DNA of 64,000 bases from positions 186,001 to 250,000 of the forward strand of contig NZ_JAGTPK010000002.1 in the NCBI RefSeq assembly GCF_021147775.1, in the 5' to 3' direction. Origin of the DNA: Pseudomonas californiensis. GTDB lineage: Bacteria; Pseudomonadota; Gammaproteobacteria; Pseudomonadales; Pseudomonadaceae. The notes under the pieces were generated by a model, which was not told the DNA's origin, ran no database searches, and saw nothing but the letters and a program-made list of their open reading frames with translations. Positions 43,819 through 53,700 of this stretch are shown here, one piece after another (the stretch's first letter is position 1; each line of letters opens with the position of its first letter). Made by a program: the position numbers and the translations under genes.

Positions 43819-45533
43819 CGGGTCTTTTCCTGATGTTGCTGTTCGTAGCGGAATTTGCGCCGCAGCAGTTCGCCCGGATCGTCCGGAATCTGTCTCAGCC
43901 ACTGTTCGAGTTCCTGACGACGCTCGCCGGTAATGGTGCTGTCGGCGGGCTGGATCGGTGGTCGGGTGGTGGTGTCATCATCCATCGATGAACCCGAACT
44001 ATCACTGCCGTTCTTTTCGGGAGGCAGGCTGTCGCTGGATGGGTCTTCACCGGGCTCGCCAGGGTCCTGATTAGCGGGTGATGTGTCGCTGGTCGTATCC
44101 TGTGACGATCGCTGTGCGTTCTGACCTTCCTCATCGGCCTTTTCCTGCTCGTCCTTGATGGGCGGTCGGGCATTTGCCTGGTCCAGTACGCTCTGCACCA
44201 GCGTGCGGTTGCTCTGTGCGGCAGGAAACACGGGTTGGCGTTCCAGCGCCTGTTCATAAGCATCCAGCGCCGCCTCGAGTTCGCCGCTGCGGGCCAGTGC
44301 GTTGCCACGATTGTAGTGGTCGGCGGCGGTATTGCCTTCGGCGAAGCGCTGGGCAGCAGTGGCGTAGTCGCCCGCTTCATAGAACGCTACGCCTTTCCAT
44401 TGCGGGTTTTCGAAACGCTGGGCGGCTTCAGCCGGGCGCCGCTGCTCCAGTAGGCGCTGGCCCTGCTGGTCCGGGCGCAGCCACAAATCTTCGAATTCGA
44501 ATGCCTGGCTGGTTTGCGGAAACAGGAAGAACAGCGGCAGACAGAACAGCCAGCCGCGTCGTCCGGCCAACGCGGCAATCAGCAGCAGCGGCAGCAGAAA
44601 CCAGTGTCCCTGATCGGCCCAGGTGTCGAGTTGCACAAGTTGCCCGTCGCTGCGCAGGTTTTTCGGGCTGTCGAGCAGACCCAGACTTCGCAGATCCTCT
44701 TCATCGTTGCGAGCCTGACGGTAGCTGCCGCCCACCTGATCGGCAAATTCATTGAGGCTGGTGCTGTCCAGGCGGGAAACCAGAATCGCACCTTGTTCAT
44801 CCTTGAGCAGGCTGCCGTTCTCCTGCGTTACCGGGGCGCCGTCGGCAGTGCCCACGCCGAGTATCAGCAACGGCGGCGATTGTCCGCGTAACGCGTCATG
44901 AATGCCTTGGCGTTCCTGTTCGCTCAGCGACGAGCCGATCAGCAGGATACGGCCCTGGCCCAGCGCGCCCTGCTTGAGCAATTGCAGCGCTTTTTTCACC
45001 GCCAGATCGGCGCGTTGACCCGCGACCGGCATGATCGACGGCTTGATGGCTTCCAGCAGATTGTGGCTGGTCACCAGGTCGTCGGAAAGAGGCACCAGCG
45101 TATGGGCACTGCCGGCGTACACCACAATGGCAGTCTGCGAGTCACTGCGTGCCTGCAACAGGTCGAGCAATTTACGCCGTGCCTGTTCCAGTCGTGTGGG
45201 AGACACATCGGTGGCGAGCATCTGCGGTGTGAGTTCCAGCAGCACCACCAGAGGATCCACCGGTTTCTGGCTGATCTGCTCGACCCGCTGCCAGCTGGGG
45301 CCAAGCAGCGCGAGCAAGGCCAGCAACCACGCAAGGCTCAGCACGATCCACGGGAGCTTGCTGTTACCGCCACGCCCGCCATTCAGCAACACTGAATGGA
45401 ACGCGGCTGGCAGGAGGATCTGCCAACGTCCTGCGCGCTTTTGTCGATGCCACAGCTGCCATATCAAGAGAATGAGCAACGGCACGATCAGCAACCACCA
45501 GGGACGGAACCAGTGCGGCCAGAGAGCGATCAT
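43815..45533 (-). CDS. batB: BatB-type VWA protein fused to TPR region
   Basis: The protein has 572 residues. Two N-terminal helices (about 6-23, 55-75) are followed by a VWA domain (about 80-280), a further helix pair (about 305-345), then TPR repeats (EAGDYATAAQRFAEGNTAAD, GNALARSGELEAALDAYEQA, about 385-450) and an acidic low-complexity tail of about 100 residues. The metal site is degenerate: LLELTPQMLATD replaces the usual DxSxS. In other bacteria the TPR part is a separate gene (batC). Start ATG 45533 overlaps the batA stop by 4 bases. Confidence 0.9.
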   Translation of the reverse strand: MIALWPHWFRPWWLLIVPLLILLIWQLWHRQKRAGRWQILLPAAFHSVLLNGGRGGNSKLPWIVLSLAWLLALLALLGPSWQRVEQISQKPVDPLVVLLELTPQMLATDVSPTRLEQARRKLLDLLQARSDSQTAIVVYAGSAHTLVPLSDDLVTSHNLLEAIKPSIMPVAGQRADLAVKKALQLLKQGALGQGRILLIGSSLSEQERQGIHDALRGQSPPLLILGVGTADGAPVTQENGSLLKDEQGAILVSRLDSTSLNEFADQVGGSYRQARNDEEDLRSLGLLDSPKNLRSDGQLVQLDTWADQGHWFLLPLLLIAALAGRRGWLFCLPLFFLFPQTSQAFEFEDLWLRPDQQGQRLLEQRRPAEAAQRFENPQWKGVAFYEAGDYATAAQRFAEGNTAADHYNRGNALARSGELEAALDAYEQALERQPVFPAAQSNRTLVQSVLDQANARPPIKDEQEKADEEGQNAQRSSQDTTSDTSPANQDPGEPGEDPSSDSLPPEKNGSDSSGSSMDDDTTTRPPIQPADSTITGERRQELEQWLRQIPDDPGELLRRKFRYEQQHQEKTR

Positions 45534-46588
45534 CGTGACCTCCGCAGGCGATCGAACCGTTCGCGCCAGCCGATGGCCCTCCAGCGTGCAAGCAGCCGTT
45601 GCAGCGCGTTGTTCGGCCACAGGTCGCGCACCACCAGACCTGCGCTCAGCAGCAGCGCCAGGGCCAGCGGCCATTGGTAAAGCACCATCGCCGGGCGGGC
45701 TTGAGTGGGTTGCTGGGCAACGGGTTCGAGTGCGTCAAGGGTGGCGCGGATCTTTTCCAGTTGATCGCCGTCGCGTGCGCGGAAGTACTGACCACCGCTG
45801 ATGCTGGCGATCGTCTTGAGGGTCGGCTCATCCAGGTCCAGGCTCGGGTTCAGCTCCAGCATGCCTTGAACCCCGCTTTGATCGGGGTCTGCACCAATGC
45901 CGATAGGATAGATTTTCACGACTTCTTCGGCGGCCAGACGTGCAGCCGTGATCGGGTCGATCTGCCCGCCATTGTTGGCGCCGTCGGTGACCAGTACCAG
46001 CACCCGGCTGTTGGCGGGGCGTAACCTCAGGCGTTTGAGGGCCAGGCCGATGGCATCACCGATGGCGGTGTTTTTGCCTGCGATGCCGATTTTTGCCTCA
46101 TCAAGCCAAATGCGTACAGTACGTCGGTCGAAGGTCAGCGGCGCCTGAACGAAGGCCTGGCTGCCGAACAGAATCAGGCCGACGCGATCACCTTCGCGAC
46201 CTTCCAGAAAGTCCCCGAGCAGATGCTGGACCAGCACCAGTCGGCTGACTTCATCGGTGCGCCACTGCATGTCGGGGTAATCCATGGAGCCGGACACATC
46301 CACTGCCACCAGCAGGTCGCGGCCGCTGGCGGCCACGGGCAGCGGCTCGCCCAGCCATTGCGGGCGAGCGGCAGCGATCAGCAACAATAGCCAGATCAGC
46401 AGAAAAGGCGCGCGTTGCCGCCACGCTGGCAGGTTGGCCTTGGCACGGCGTCCGCTGAGCCCTTCCAGTTCGCTGAGAAAACTGACCTTGAGCGCCGCCT
46501 CACCGCTGTCGGCCGTGGGCAGCACCACGCGCATCAGCCACGGCAATGGCAGCAAGGCAAACACCCACGGCCAGACGTACTCAAACAT
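45530..46588 (-). CDS. batA: BatA-type VWA membrane protein
   Basis: The protein has 352 residues. Short N-terminal helices (about 5-22 and 60-75) and a C-terminal helix (VLYQWPLALALLLSAGLVVR) flank a VWA domain with an intact metal-binding site, LVAVDVSGSMDYPDMQW (DxSxS), plus VTDGANNGG. BatA is thought to act with MoxR chaperones and BatB. It overlaps the upstream DUF4381 gene by 8 bases. Confidence 0.92.
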   Translation of the reverse strand: MFEYVWPWVFALLPLPWLMRVVLPTADSGEAALKVSFLSELEGLSGRRAKANLPAWRQRAPFLLIWLLLLIAAARPQWLGEPLPVAASGRDLLVAVDVSGSMDYPDMQWRTDEVSRLVLVQHLLGDFLEGREGDRVGLILFGSQAFVQAPLTFDRRTVRIWLDEAKIGIAGKNTAIGDAIGLALKRLRLRPANSRVLVLVTDGANNGGQIDPITAARLAAEEVVKIYPIGIGADPDQSGVQGMLELNPSLDLDEPTLKTIASISGGQYFRARDGDQLEKIRATLDALEPVAQQPTQARPAMVLYQWPLALALLLSAGLVVRDLWPNNALQRLLARWRAIGWRERFDRLRRSR

Positions 46589-47075
46589 GCTTGCGGATCC
46601 AGGTGTCGACCGCCTGCGTCAGCCCGGTGATGGCTTTGTCATCGAGCCTGCATTCAGGCTTGTACGCGCCCTCGACCAGAATCATCCAGCGAGTCAACCC
46701 TGCGGCCGGGCAGCGATTGTCGAGAAACGCCAGCCATTTTCGGCCATTGAGCGTGTGGCTCTGGCTGTGCGGGTAGTGGTTGCGGCACAGACGCTTGAGG
46801 AGCCCGTTGATCTGTTGCAGCCATGCACCGGCAGGTGCGCCGTCATAGGGTTTGGGTAGGCTGGCCAGTTCGACCAGCGCTGCGGCGCGAACCGGATCGA
46901 GGGGCTGTTCGGCGCGGGCTTTGCTGGTCTTGATCGGCAGCATCGTGCGCAAACGCCAAAGCCCCCAGCCCGCTGCGGGGATCAACAGCAATAATAGCCA
47001 CCAGCCCGGTGCTGGCGGCCAGAAACCAACGGCTTCGGGTGCGATCAGAGGTTGTAGCTGATCAAGGGGATTCAT
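46581..47075 (-). CDS. DUF4381 family membrane protein
   Basis: This 164-residue protein begins MNPLDQLQPLIAPEAVGFWP and then a membrane helix PAPGWWLLLLLIPAAGWGLW, the DUF4381 hallmark. The rest is cytoplasmic and helical with LLKRLCRNHYPHSQSHTLNG. It sits between the DUF58 and batA genes in moxR operons. ATG 47075 overlaps the DUF58 stop by 4 bases. Function unknown. Confidence 0.9.
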   Translation of the reverse strand: MNPLDQLQPLIAPEAVGFWPPAPGWWLLLLLIPAAGWGLWRLRTMLPIKTSKARAEQPLDPVRAAALVELASLPKPYDGAPAGAWLQQINGLLKRLCRNHYPHSQSHTLNGRKWLAFLDNRCPAAGLTRWMILVEGAYKPECRLDDKAITGLTQAVDTWIRKHV

Positions 47076-48016
47076 TTGCGTTTCGCCGGACGCTGGGCAT
47101 TCAGGAACTCGCGCAACTGCTCGACGAGTCCGAGCTGAGTACTGAGCGGTATGAGCAGCACACGCAGTTTTTGCGCGAGCAGCTCCCAGCGTGCCGAACG
47201 TTCTTCGCCCTGAGCGCGATAGGCGCGGCGCATTTCCGGGTCGAGGGTGTCGAGTTCCAGTTGCGCACCGCGTTCGGCAAAACGCAGCAGGCCGGCAGCG
47301 GGTAACGCGCGGTCCAGCGGGTCGGCGAGCGGCAGCAGCAACAGGTCGCTGTGCCGCGACAACAGACTCAATTGCTGTTCGGCTGCATCGGACAGGGCGC
47401 GCTCGTCGCACAACACGATCACCAGACTGCCCGGGCGCAATACTTCACGGGCGCGTCGCAACGCAGTGCCGAACGCATCGCGGTCAGCGGGGATTTCAGT
47501 GTGCAGCGACTGATTGACCCGCACCAGCCTATTGAGCAACTGCAACAGGCTCTGCTTGCTGCGTCGCGGTTTGATCTCGTAATGCTCGTTGTCGCCAAAC
47601 ACCAGCCCGCCGACCCGGTCGTTGTGTTCCAGCGCCGCCCAGCCCATCAGCGCCGCTGCCTGGGCGGCGAGTACCGACTTGAACATCAGGCCCGAGCCGA
47701 AGAACAAGCGGCGGCTCTGTTCCACCAGAATGAAAATGGGCCGCTCGCGTTCTTCATGGAACAGCTTGGTGTGTGGCTCCTGGGTCCGAGCAGTGACGCG
47801 CCAGTCGATACTGCGCACATCGTCGCCAGCCTGATAGACCCGCACCTGATCGAAGTCCACGCCACGGCCACGCAACTTGGAGTGGTGCAGGCCAATCAGC
47901 GGACTGCGTCGACTGGGCGTCGAAAACAGCTGCACTTCTCGAACGCGATGACGCATCTCGATCAGTTCGCTGAGGGTGACACGAATGCCCGGCTGGGGGA
48001 TCAGGTAGGGTTGCAT
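47072..48016 (-). CDS. DUF58 domain protein (VWA-like)
   Basis: The protein has 314 residues. The DUF58 core is GLHHSKLRGRGVDFDQVRVY then QAGDDVRSIDWRVTARTQEP and HTKLFHEERERPIFILVEQS; the latter starts a VWA-like fold. No membrane helix is seen, unlike some members. It follows moxR by 4 bases and is probably its direct partner. Role unknown beyond association with MoxR chaperones. Confidence 0.92.
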   Translation of the reverse strand: MQPYLIPQPGIRVTLSELIEMRHRVREVQLFSTPSRRSPLIGLHHSKLRGRGVDFDQVRVYQAGDDVRSIDWRVTARTQEPHTKLFHEERERPIFILVEQSRRLFFGSGLMFKSVLAAQAAALMGWAALEHNDRVGGLVFGDNEHYEIKPRRSKQSLLQLLNRLVRVNQSLHTEIPADRDAFGTALRRAREVLRPGSLVIVLCDERALSDAAEQQLSLLSRHSDLLLLPLADPLDRALPAAGLLRFAERGAQLELDTLDPEMRRAYRAQGEERSARWELLAQKLRVLLIPLSTQLGLVEQLREFLNAQRPAKRK

Positions 48017-48020
48017 GAGA

Positions 48021-48980
48021 TCAGGCGACGGCGACGACGTCGAGGATCCGTTGAATCACGCGGTCCTGATCGATGCCCGCAGCTTCGGCTTCGAACGACA
48101 GGATGACCCTGTGACGCAGTACGTCGAACAGAACCGCTTGAATGTCTTCAGGGCTGACGAAATCACGTCCGGCCAGCCATGCGTGGGCGCGGGCGCAGCG
48201 GTCCAGCGAAATGGAACCCCGTGGGCTGGCGCCATAGGCGATCCACTCGGCCAGCTCCGGGTCGAACTTGGCAGGCGTACGGGTGGCCATGACCAGCTGC
48301 ACAAGGTATTCCTCCACCGCGTCAGCCATGTACAAACCGAGTATTTCCTTGCGTGCAGCAAAGATTGCCTGTTGGCTGACGCGACGTTCCGGCTTGGTTT
48401 CGCCGTTCAGGGCCTCGCCGCGCGCCTGCTGGAGAATCTTGCGTTCAACGGCTGCATCGGGGAAGCCGATCTTGACGTGCATCAGGAACCGGTCGAGCTG
48501 CGCTTCGGGCAGCGGGTAAGTGCCTTCCTGCTCGATCGGGTTCTGAGTGGCCATGACCAGAAACAACGGCGACAGGTCGTAGGTGCTGCGCCCCACGCTG
48601 ACCTGACGCTCGGCCATGGCCTCAAGCAGTGCCGACTGAACCTTGGCTGGCGCGCGGTTGATTTCATCCGCCAGCACCAGATTGTGGAAGATCGGGCCCT
48701 GCTGGAACACGAAGCTGCCGGTTTCGGGGCGATAGATTTCGGTGCCGGTGATGTCGGCGGGCAGCAGGTCAGGCGTGAACTGGATGCGGTGAAATTGTGC
48801 CTCGATGCCTTCGGCCAGTTCTTTGATGGCTTTGGTCTTGGCAAGCCCCGGAGCACCTTCGACCAGCATGTGGCCGTCGGCGAGCAGGGCAATCAGCAGG
48901 CGTTCGATCAGCTTTTCCTGGCCGAGGATTTGCGTTGAAAGAAATGTTCGCAGCGCAATCAGCGCTTCACGATGTTCCAT
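48021..48980 (-). CDS. moxR: MoxR family AAA+ ATPase
   Basis: This 319-residue protein has Walker A GAPGLAKTKA (about 42-51), Walker B LVLADEINRAP, sensor 1 MATQNPIEQEGTYPLPEAQL and the lid region ASPRGSISLDRCARAHAWLA. MoxR ATPases act as chaperones for VWA proteins. It is the first gene of the moxR-DUF58-DUF4381-batA-batB-batD unit, whose order I recall from P. aeruginosa near gdhB. Upstream 49000-49219 should hold its promoter. Confidence 0.95.
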   Translation of the reverse strand: MEHREALIALRTFLSTQILGQEKLIERLLIALLADGHMLVEGAPGLAKTKAIKELAEGIEAQFHRIQFTPDLLPADITGTEIYRPETGSFVFQQGPIFHNLVLADEINRAPAKVQSALLEAMAERQVSVGRSTYDLSPLFLVMATQNPIEQEGTYPLPEAQLDRFLMHVKIGFPDAAVERKILQQARGEALNGETKPERRVSQQAIFAARKEILGLYMADAVEEYLVQLVMATRTPAKFDPELAEWIAYGASPRGSISLDRCARAHAWLAGRDFVSPEDIQAVLFDVLRHRVILSFEAEAAGIDQDRVIQRILDVVAVA

Positions 48981-49219
48981 CGGTGACGGTTCCTGGCAGG
49001 GTAATCAGCTGTTTCGGTCGACCGATAGCTGGGGGCGATACTTTAATCCATCCAGGCTGTTATCGACTAACGACTAGAGCGTTTTTTATAGTGTTTAGAG
49101 ACAAGTAAGACGTTTATTTGGGAATTGCCCTACAACTTGCGTCTGTTGCGTGTAGGGAACGGTGGTCATTAGGCTGTTGTTCAGCGCCGTAATACCACCG
49201 TATTTGTTTAAAATCCGTG

Positions 49220-49966
49220 TCAAAGCCGGTAAAAGTGTGCCGCATTTTCCCACAAGACTTTGTGTGCCCCTGTCTCGCCCAGCGCCTCGGTCACCAGGTC
49301 GATGTCATTTTTCTCGAACGGTCTGGGCGCCCGAGTCGACGGCAGGTCGGTACCGAACATCAGCGCGTCTGGATTGGCGGCGTATAGGTCTTTCAAGGCA
49401 GCCTGCACCGGAAAGTCGACACGCCCAAAGCCACACGCCTTGATCCGCACGCCGCGCTCGGCGAGACGCAGCAAAACCGGCAGGCCTTCGGCACTCAGGC
49501 CCAGATGATCGACGCTGATTGCGGGCAGTTTGCTGATTCTGTCTTCGATCTCGGCCAGCTCGCGGGAGTCGATGTACAGCTCCGAGTGCCAGCCTGCCTG
49601 CCGGTGAACCCGTAGTGCCAGTGCTTCCAACTGATCGAGTTGTTCTGAACCGCCGCGCTTGAGGTTGAAGCGCAGCGCGCGCACGCCGAAGCCATTGAGG
49701 GTTTCCAGCTCTGCGTCGGTGACGGAAGCAGGCAATTGCGTGACGCCGACAAAGCCCGGCCCCAGACGGCGCAGCGCCTCTTGCAGATACCTCTGATCAA
49801 AGCCTTGAAACGAACCGGACACCACGGCACCCCCGACAACGCCCAATGGCTCGACGACCGCCAGATAATCCTCGACGCCAAAAGGCTCGGGCAGAAAGCC
49901 GTTGTTGGCCTGGAGCGGGAAGTGCGGGTCAATGATGTGGCAATGGGCATCAAATATCCGGGGCAT
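49220..49966 (-). CDS. Amidohydrolase family protein (TIM-barrel metal hydrolase, amidohydrolase 2)
   Basis: This 248-residue protein begins MPRIFDAHCHIIDPHFPLQA with the HxH metal pair (H8, H10). Further barrel motifs are GVRALRFNLKR, HSELYIDSRELAEIE, SVDHLGLSAEG and a late FGTDLPSTRAPRPF with the metal aspartate. Relatives hydrolyse or decarboxylate lactones and aromatic acids; the substrate is unknown. AGGAG precedes ATG 49966. The next gene upstream (50009) is on the same strand, 42 bases away. Confidence 0.9.
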   Translation of the reverse strand: MPRIFDAHCHIIDPHFPLQANNGFLPEPFGVEDYLAVVEPLGVVGGAVVSGSFQGFDQRYLQEALRRLGPGFVGVTQLPASVTDAELETLNGFGVRALRFNLKRGGSEQLDQLEALALRVHRQAGWHSELYIDSRELAEIEDRISKLPAISVDHLGLSAEGLPVLLRLAERGVRIKACGFGRVDFPVQAALKDLYAANPDALMFGTDLPSTRAPRPFEKNDIDLVTEALGETGAHKVLWENAAHFYRL

Positions 49967-50008
49967 GGCTGACTCCTGTTGGCGAGGTGAGGGTGCGGAC
50001 AATTGCGA

Positions 50009-50368
50009 TCAGTTGATCTCGCTGACGTAAGTACCGACATCTTTCAGAATGATCTGCAGCGTTTCTTGTATGTCCTGCAGACTGCTCGCAGGTGTGCTGT
50101 GCTGGATCTCGTACTGCTCGTGACCGTCGAGCTGCTTGCCGTCCGCAGGCGTCAGTTCCACCAGCAGGCGCTGTGCGCTAAACGTTACCTTCAGGGTCGA
50201 CACGGTCAGGGTCTTGTCATCGCGAACGGTGATGTCCACTTCGTTTTCATCAGGGAAGCGCGACAGTGAAAACAGCTCGCCTTGTTCGGAATGGCAGCAC
50301 AGCAGGGCCATATCGTCGTATTCGTCGTCGCAAGGGTCGGCGATGAAGCTGTCGGTCTTGATGAGCAT
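50009..50368 (-). CDS. Small conserved protein of unknown function
   Basis: The protein has 119 residues and begins MLIKTDSFIADPCDDEYDDM. It is acidic and mainly beta-patterned (VDITVRDDKTLTVSTLKVTF) with a C-terminal helix. No membrane segment or catalytic motif is seen. A TTG 12 bases upstream is an alternative start. It may share a transcript with the amidohydrolase gene. Function unknown. Confidence 0.7.
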   Translation of the reverse strand: MLIKTDSFIADPCDDEYDDMALLCCHSEQGELFSLSRFPDENEVDITVRDDKTLTVSTLKVTFSAQRLLVELTPADGKQLDGHEQYEIQHSTPASSLQDIQETLQIILKDVGTYVSEIN

Positions 50369-50748
50369 AGGGGGTTCCAAATGGCGGGCCGGGAGGATGA
50401 GTTGCGGATTTTGCCACTCCCGGATGAATTTTATCGGTCAATATTGGCACGACCGTGCGGGCTGGGCTGCTGACTGATGACCGAATATGTCGCAGCCTCG
50501 TAAGTAGTGTCGTGTCCGCTCTCGTTAAGCTGCACCAAAGACGAGCAGTCGTGTAAAAAGGACTGCCGTACCTGCCGATTTTTCTGGCAGGCACCCCGGA
50601 ATTCAAATGTGACTACCCGGACACATCAGGCGTTAGTACTTTAGCTTTACACTCGATCCGGTGGTGCCGGTGCAATTGGATGCCCGCACCCACGGTCGCA
50701 ACACCTTCTTCAAGCCTCCCCAATAAAAGCCAAAGCGGAGTACCACAG
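50369..50748. other. Intergenic region upstream of gdhB
   Basis: This 380-base divergent region must contain promoters for gdhB and the small minus-strand gene. A hairpin CCTGCC-N9-GGCAGG lies at 50571-50591 with an AT-rich loop. A sigma-54-like TGGCACG at 50445 lacks the downstream GC and was rejected. No gene seen. Confidence 0.5.
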
Positions 50749-53700
50749 ATGGCGTTCTTCACCGCAGCCAGCAAGGCCGACTTCCAGCATCAACTGCAAT
50801 CGGCACTGGCTCAGCACATCAGCGAACAGGCTCTGCCACAAGTGGCGCTGTTCGCCGAGCAATTCTTCGGCATCATTTCTCTGGATGAACTGACTCAGCG
50901 TCGTCTGTCAGACCTGGCTGGCTGCACGCTGTCTGCCTGGCGTCTGCTGGAGCGCTTTGAGCACGCGCATCCACAGGTACGGGTGTACAACCCTGATTAC
51001 GAGCGTCACGGATGGCAATCGACTCACACCGCCGTTGAAGTGCTGCATCACGATCTGCCATTCCTGGTCGACTCGGTTCGTACCGAGCTGAACCGCCGCG
51101 GCTACAGCATCCATACCCTGCAAACCACCGTACTGAGCGTGCGTCGCAGCGCGACCGGCGAGTTGCTTGAGCTGCTGCCCAAGGGCGCGGCCGGCGACGA
51201 CGTGTTTCAGGAATCGCTGATGTATCTGGAAATCGACCGCTGCGCCAACGCCAGCGAGTTGAACGTGCTGGCCCGCGAGCTGGAGCAGGTACTGGGTGAG
51301 GTGCGTGCTGCGGTAGAAGATTTCGAACCGATGAAAGCCCGCCTGCACGAGCTTTTGGCGAGCATTGATGCCAACGAATACAACACCGATGTCGAAGAAA
51401 AAGCCGAGATCAAGGTCTTTCTGCAATGGCTGGTGGACAACCACTTCACGTTCCTCGGTTATGAAGAATTTGAAGTCAGCAACGATGCCGAAGGCGGTCA
51501 GCTGGTTTACGACGAGTCGTCTTTCCTCGGCCTCACCAAGCTGCTGCGTCCGGGCCTGAGCCGTGAAGAGCTGCACATCGAAGATTACGCAGTCAAATAC
51601 CTGCAAGAGCCCAAGCTGCTGTCCTTCGCCAAGGCCGCCGTGCCTAGCCGTGTGCATCGCCCTGCGTATCCTGACTTTGTCTCGATTCGTCAGATCGATG
51701 CGTCCGGCAAGGTCATCAAGGAATGCCGTTTCATGGGCCTGTACACCTCGTCCGTGTATGGCGAGAGCGTCCGGCAGATCCCGTACATTCGTCGCAAGGT
51801 CGCAGAAGTAGAGCGTCGTTCCGGTTTCGATGCCAAGGCGCACCTGGGCAAGGAGCTGGCGCAGGTGGTAGAAGTCCTGCCACGTGATGATTTGTTCCAG
51901 ACCCCGATTGACGAGCTGTTCTCCACGGTCATGTCGATCGTGCAGATTCAGGAACGCAACAAGATCCGCGTGTTCCTGCGCAAAGACCCGTACGGCCGCT
52001 TCTGCTACTGCCTCGCCTATGTGCCGCGCGATGTCTATTCCACCGAAGTACGCCAAAAGATCCAGCAGGTACTGATGGATCGCCTGAAGGCCAGCGACTG
52101 CGAATTCTGGACGTTTTTCTCGGAGTCCGTACTGGCGCGTGTGCAGCTGATTTTGCGCGTTGACCCCAAGATCAATCTGGAAATCGACGTTTCCCAGTTG
52201 GAAAACGAAGTCATCCAGGCGTGCCGTTCGTGGAAGGACGACTACGCCAGTCTGGTGGTCGAAAGCTTCGGTGAAGCCCACGGCACCAATGTGTTGGCCG
52301 ACTTCCCGAAAGGTTTCCCGGCAGGTTACCGCGAGCGCTTCGCGGCGCATTCGGCTGTGGTCGACATGCAGCACGTGTTGAGCCTGAGCGAAACCAATCC
52401 GTTGGTGATGAGTTTCTACCAGCCGCTGGCCGGTGATCGCCAGCAACTGCATTGCAAGCTGTACCACGCCGATACGCCGCTGGCGTTGTCCGACGTGTTG
52501 CCGATTCTGGAAAACCTCGGCCTGCGCGTGCTGGGAGAGTTCCCGTATCGCCTGCACCACGCCAATGGCCGCGAGTTCTGGATTCATGACTTTGCGTTCA
52601 CGTACGGCGAAGGCTTGAATCTCGATATCCAGCAACTCAACGACACGTTGCAGGACGCGTTCGTACACATCGTGCGCGGCGATGCCGAAAACGATGCGTT
52701 CAACCGCCTGGTGCTGACCGCCGGCTTGCCATGGCGCGACGTGGCGCTGCTGCGTGCCTACGCCCGTTATCTGAAGCAGATTCGTCTGGGCTTTGACCTG
52801 GGCTATATCGCCAGCACCCTGAACAACCACACTGACATCGCCCGCGAGCTGACGCGTCTGTTCAAGACCCGTTTCTATCTGGCCCGCAAACTCGGCTCGG
52901 ACGATCTCGACGACAAGCAGTTGCGTCTCGAACAGGCCATTCTGACCGCTCTGGACGATGTTCAGGTGCTCAACGAAGACCGCATCCTGCGTCGTTATCT
53001 GGACCTGATCAAGGCGACCCTGCGTACCAACTTCTATCAGGCCGATGCCAATGGCCAGAGCAAGAGTTACTTCAGCTTCAAGTTCAACCCGCGTCTGATT
53101 CCCGAGCTGCCCAAGCCGGTGCCGAAGTTTGAAATCTTCGTTTACTCGCCACGTGTCGAGGGTGTGCACCTGCGCTTCGGCAACGTTGCCCGTGGCGGCC
53201 TGCGCTGGTCGGACCGCGAAGAAGACTTCCGTACCGAAGTGCTGGGTCTGGTCAAGGCTCAGCAGGTGAAAAACTCGGTCATCGTGCCAGTGGGCGCCAA
53301 GGGCGGTTTTGTTCCGCGTCGTCTGCCGACTACCGGCAACCGTGACGAAGTGCAAGCGGAAGCCATCGCGTGCTACCGCATCTTCATTTCCGGTCTGCTG
53401 GACATCACCGACAACCTGAAGGAAGGCACACTGGTGCCGCCGGTCAACGTGGTTCGCCACGATGACGACGACCCGTATCTGGTGGTTGCGGCCGACAAAG
53501 GCACCGCAACGTTCTCCGACATCGCCAACGGTATCGCCATTGACTACGGCTTCTGGCTGGGCGATGCGTTTGCCTCGGGTGGCTCGGCCGGTTACGACCA
53601 CAAGAAGATGGGTATCACCGCCAAGGGCGCGTGGGTCGGTGTGCAGCGTCACTTCCGTGAGCGCGACATCAACGTTCAGCAGGACAGCATCAGCGTGATC

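Noticed and set aside
50445..50460. Sigma-54-like element TGGCACGACCGTGCG upstream of gdhB
   Set aside because: The -12 GC is shifted by one base and TTGC is missing, so it fails the consensus.
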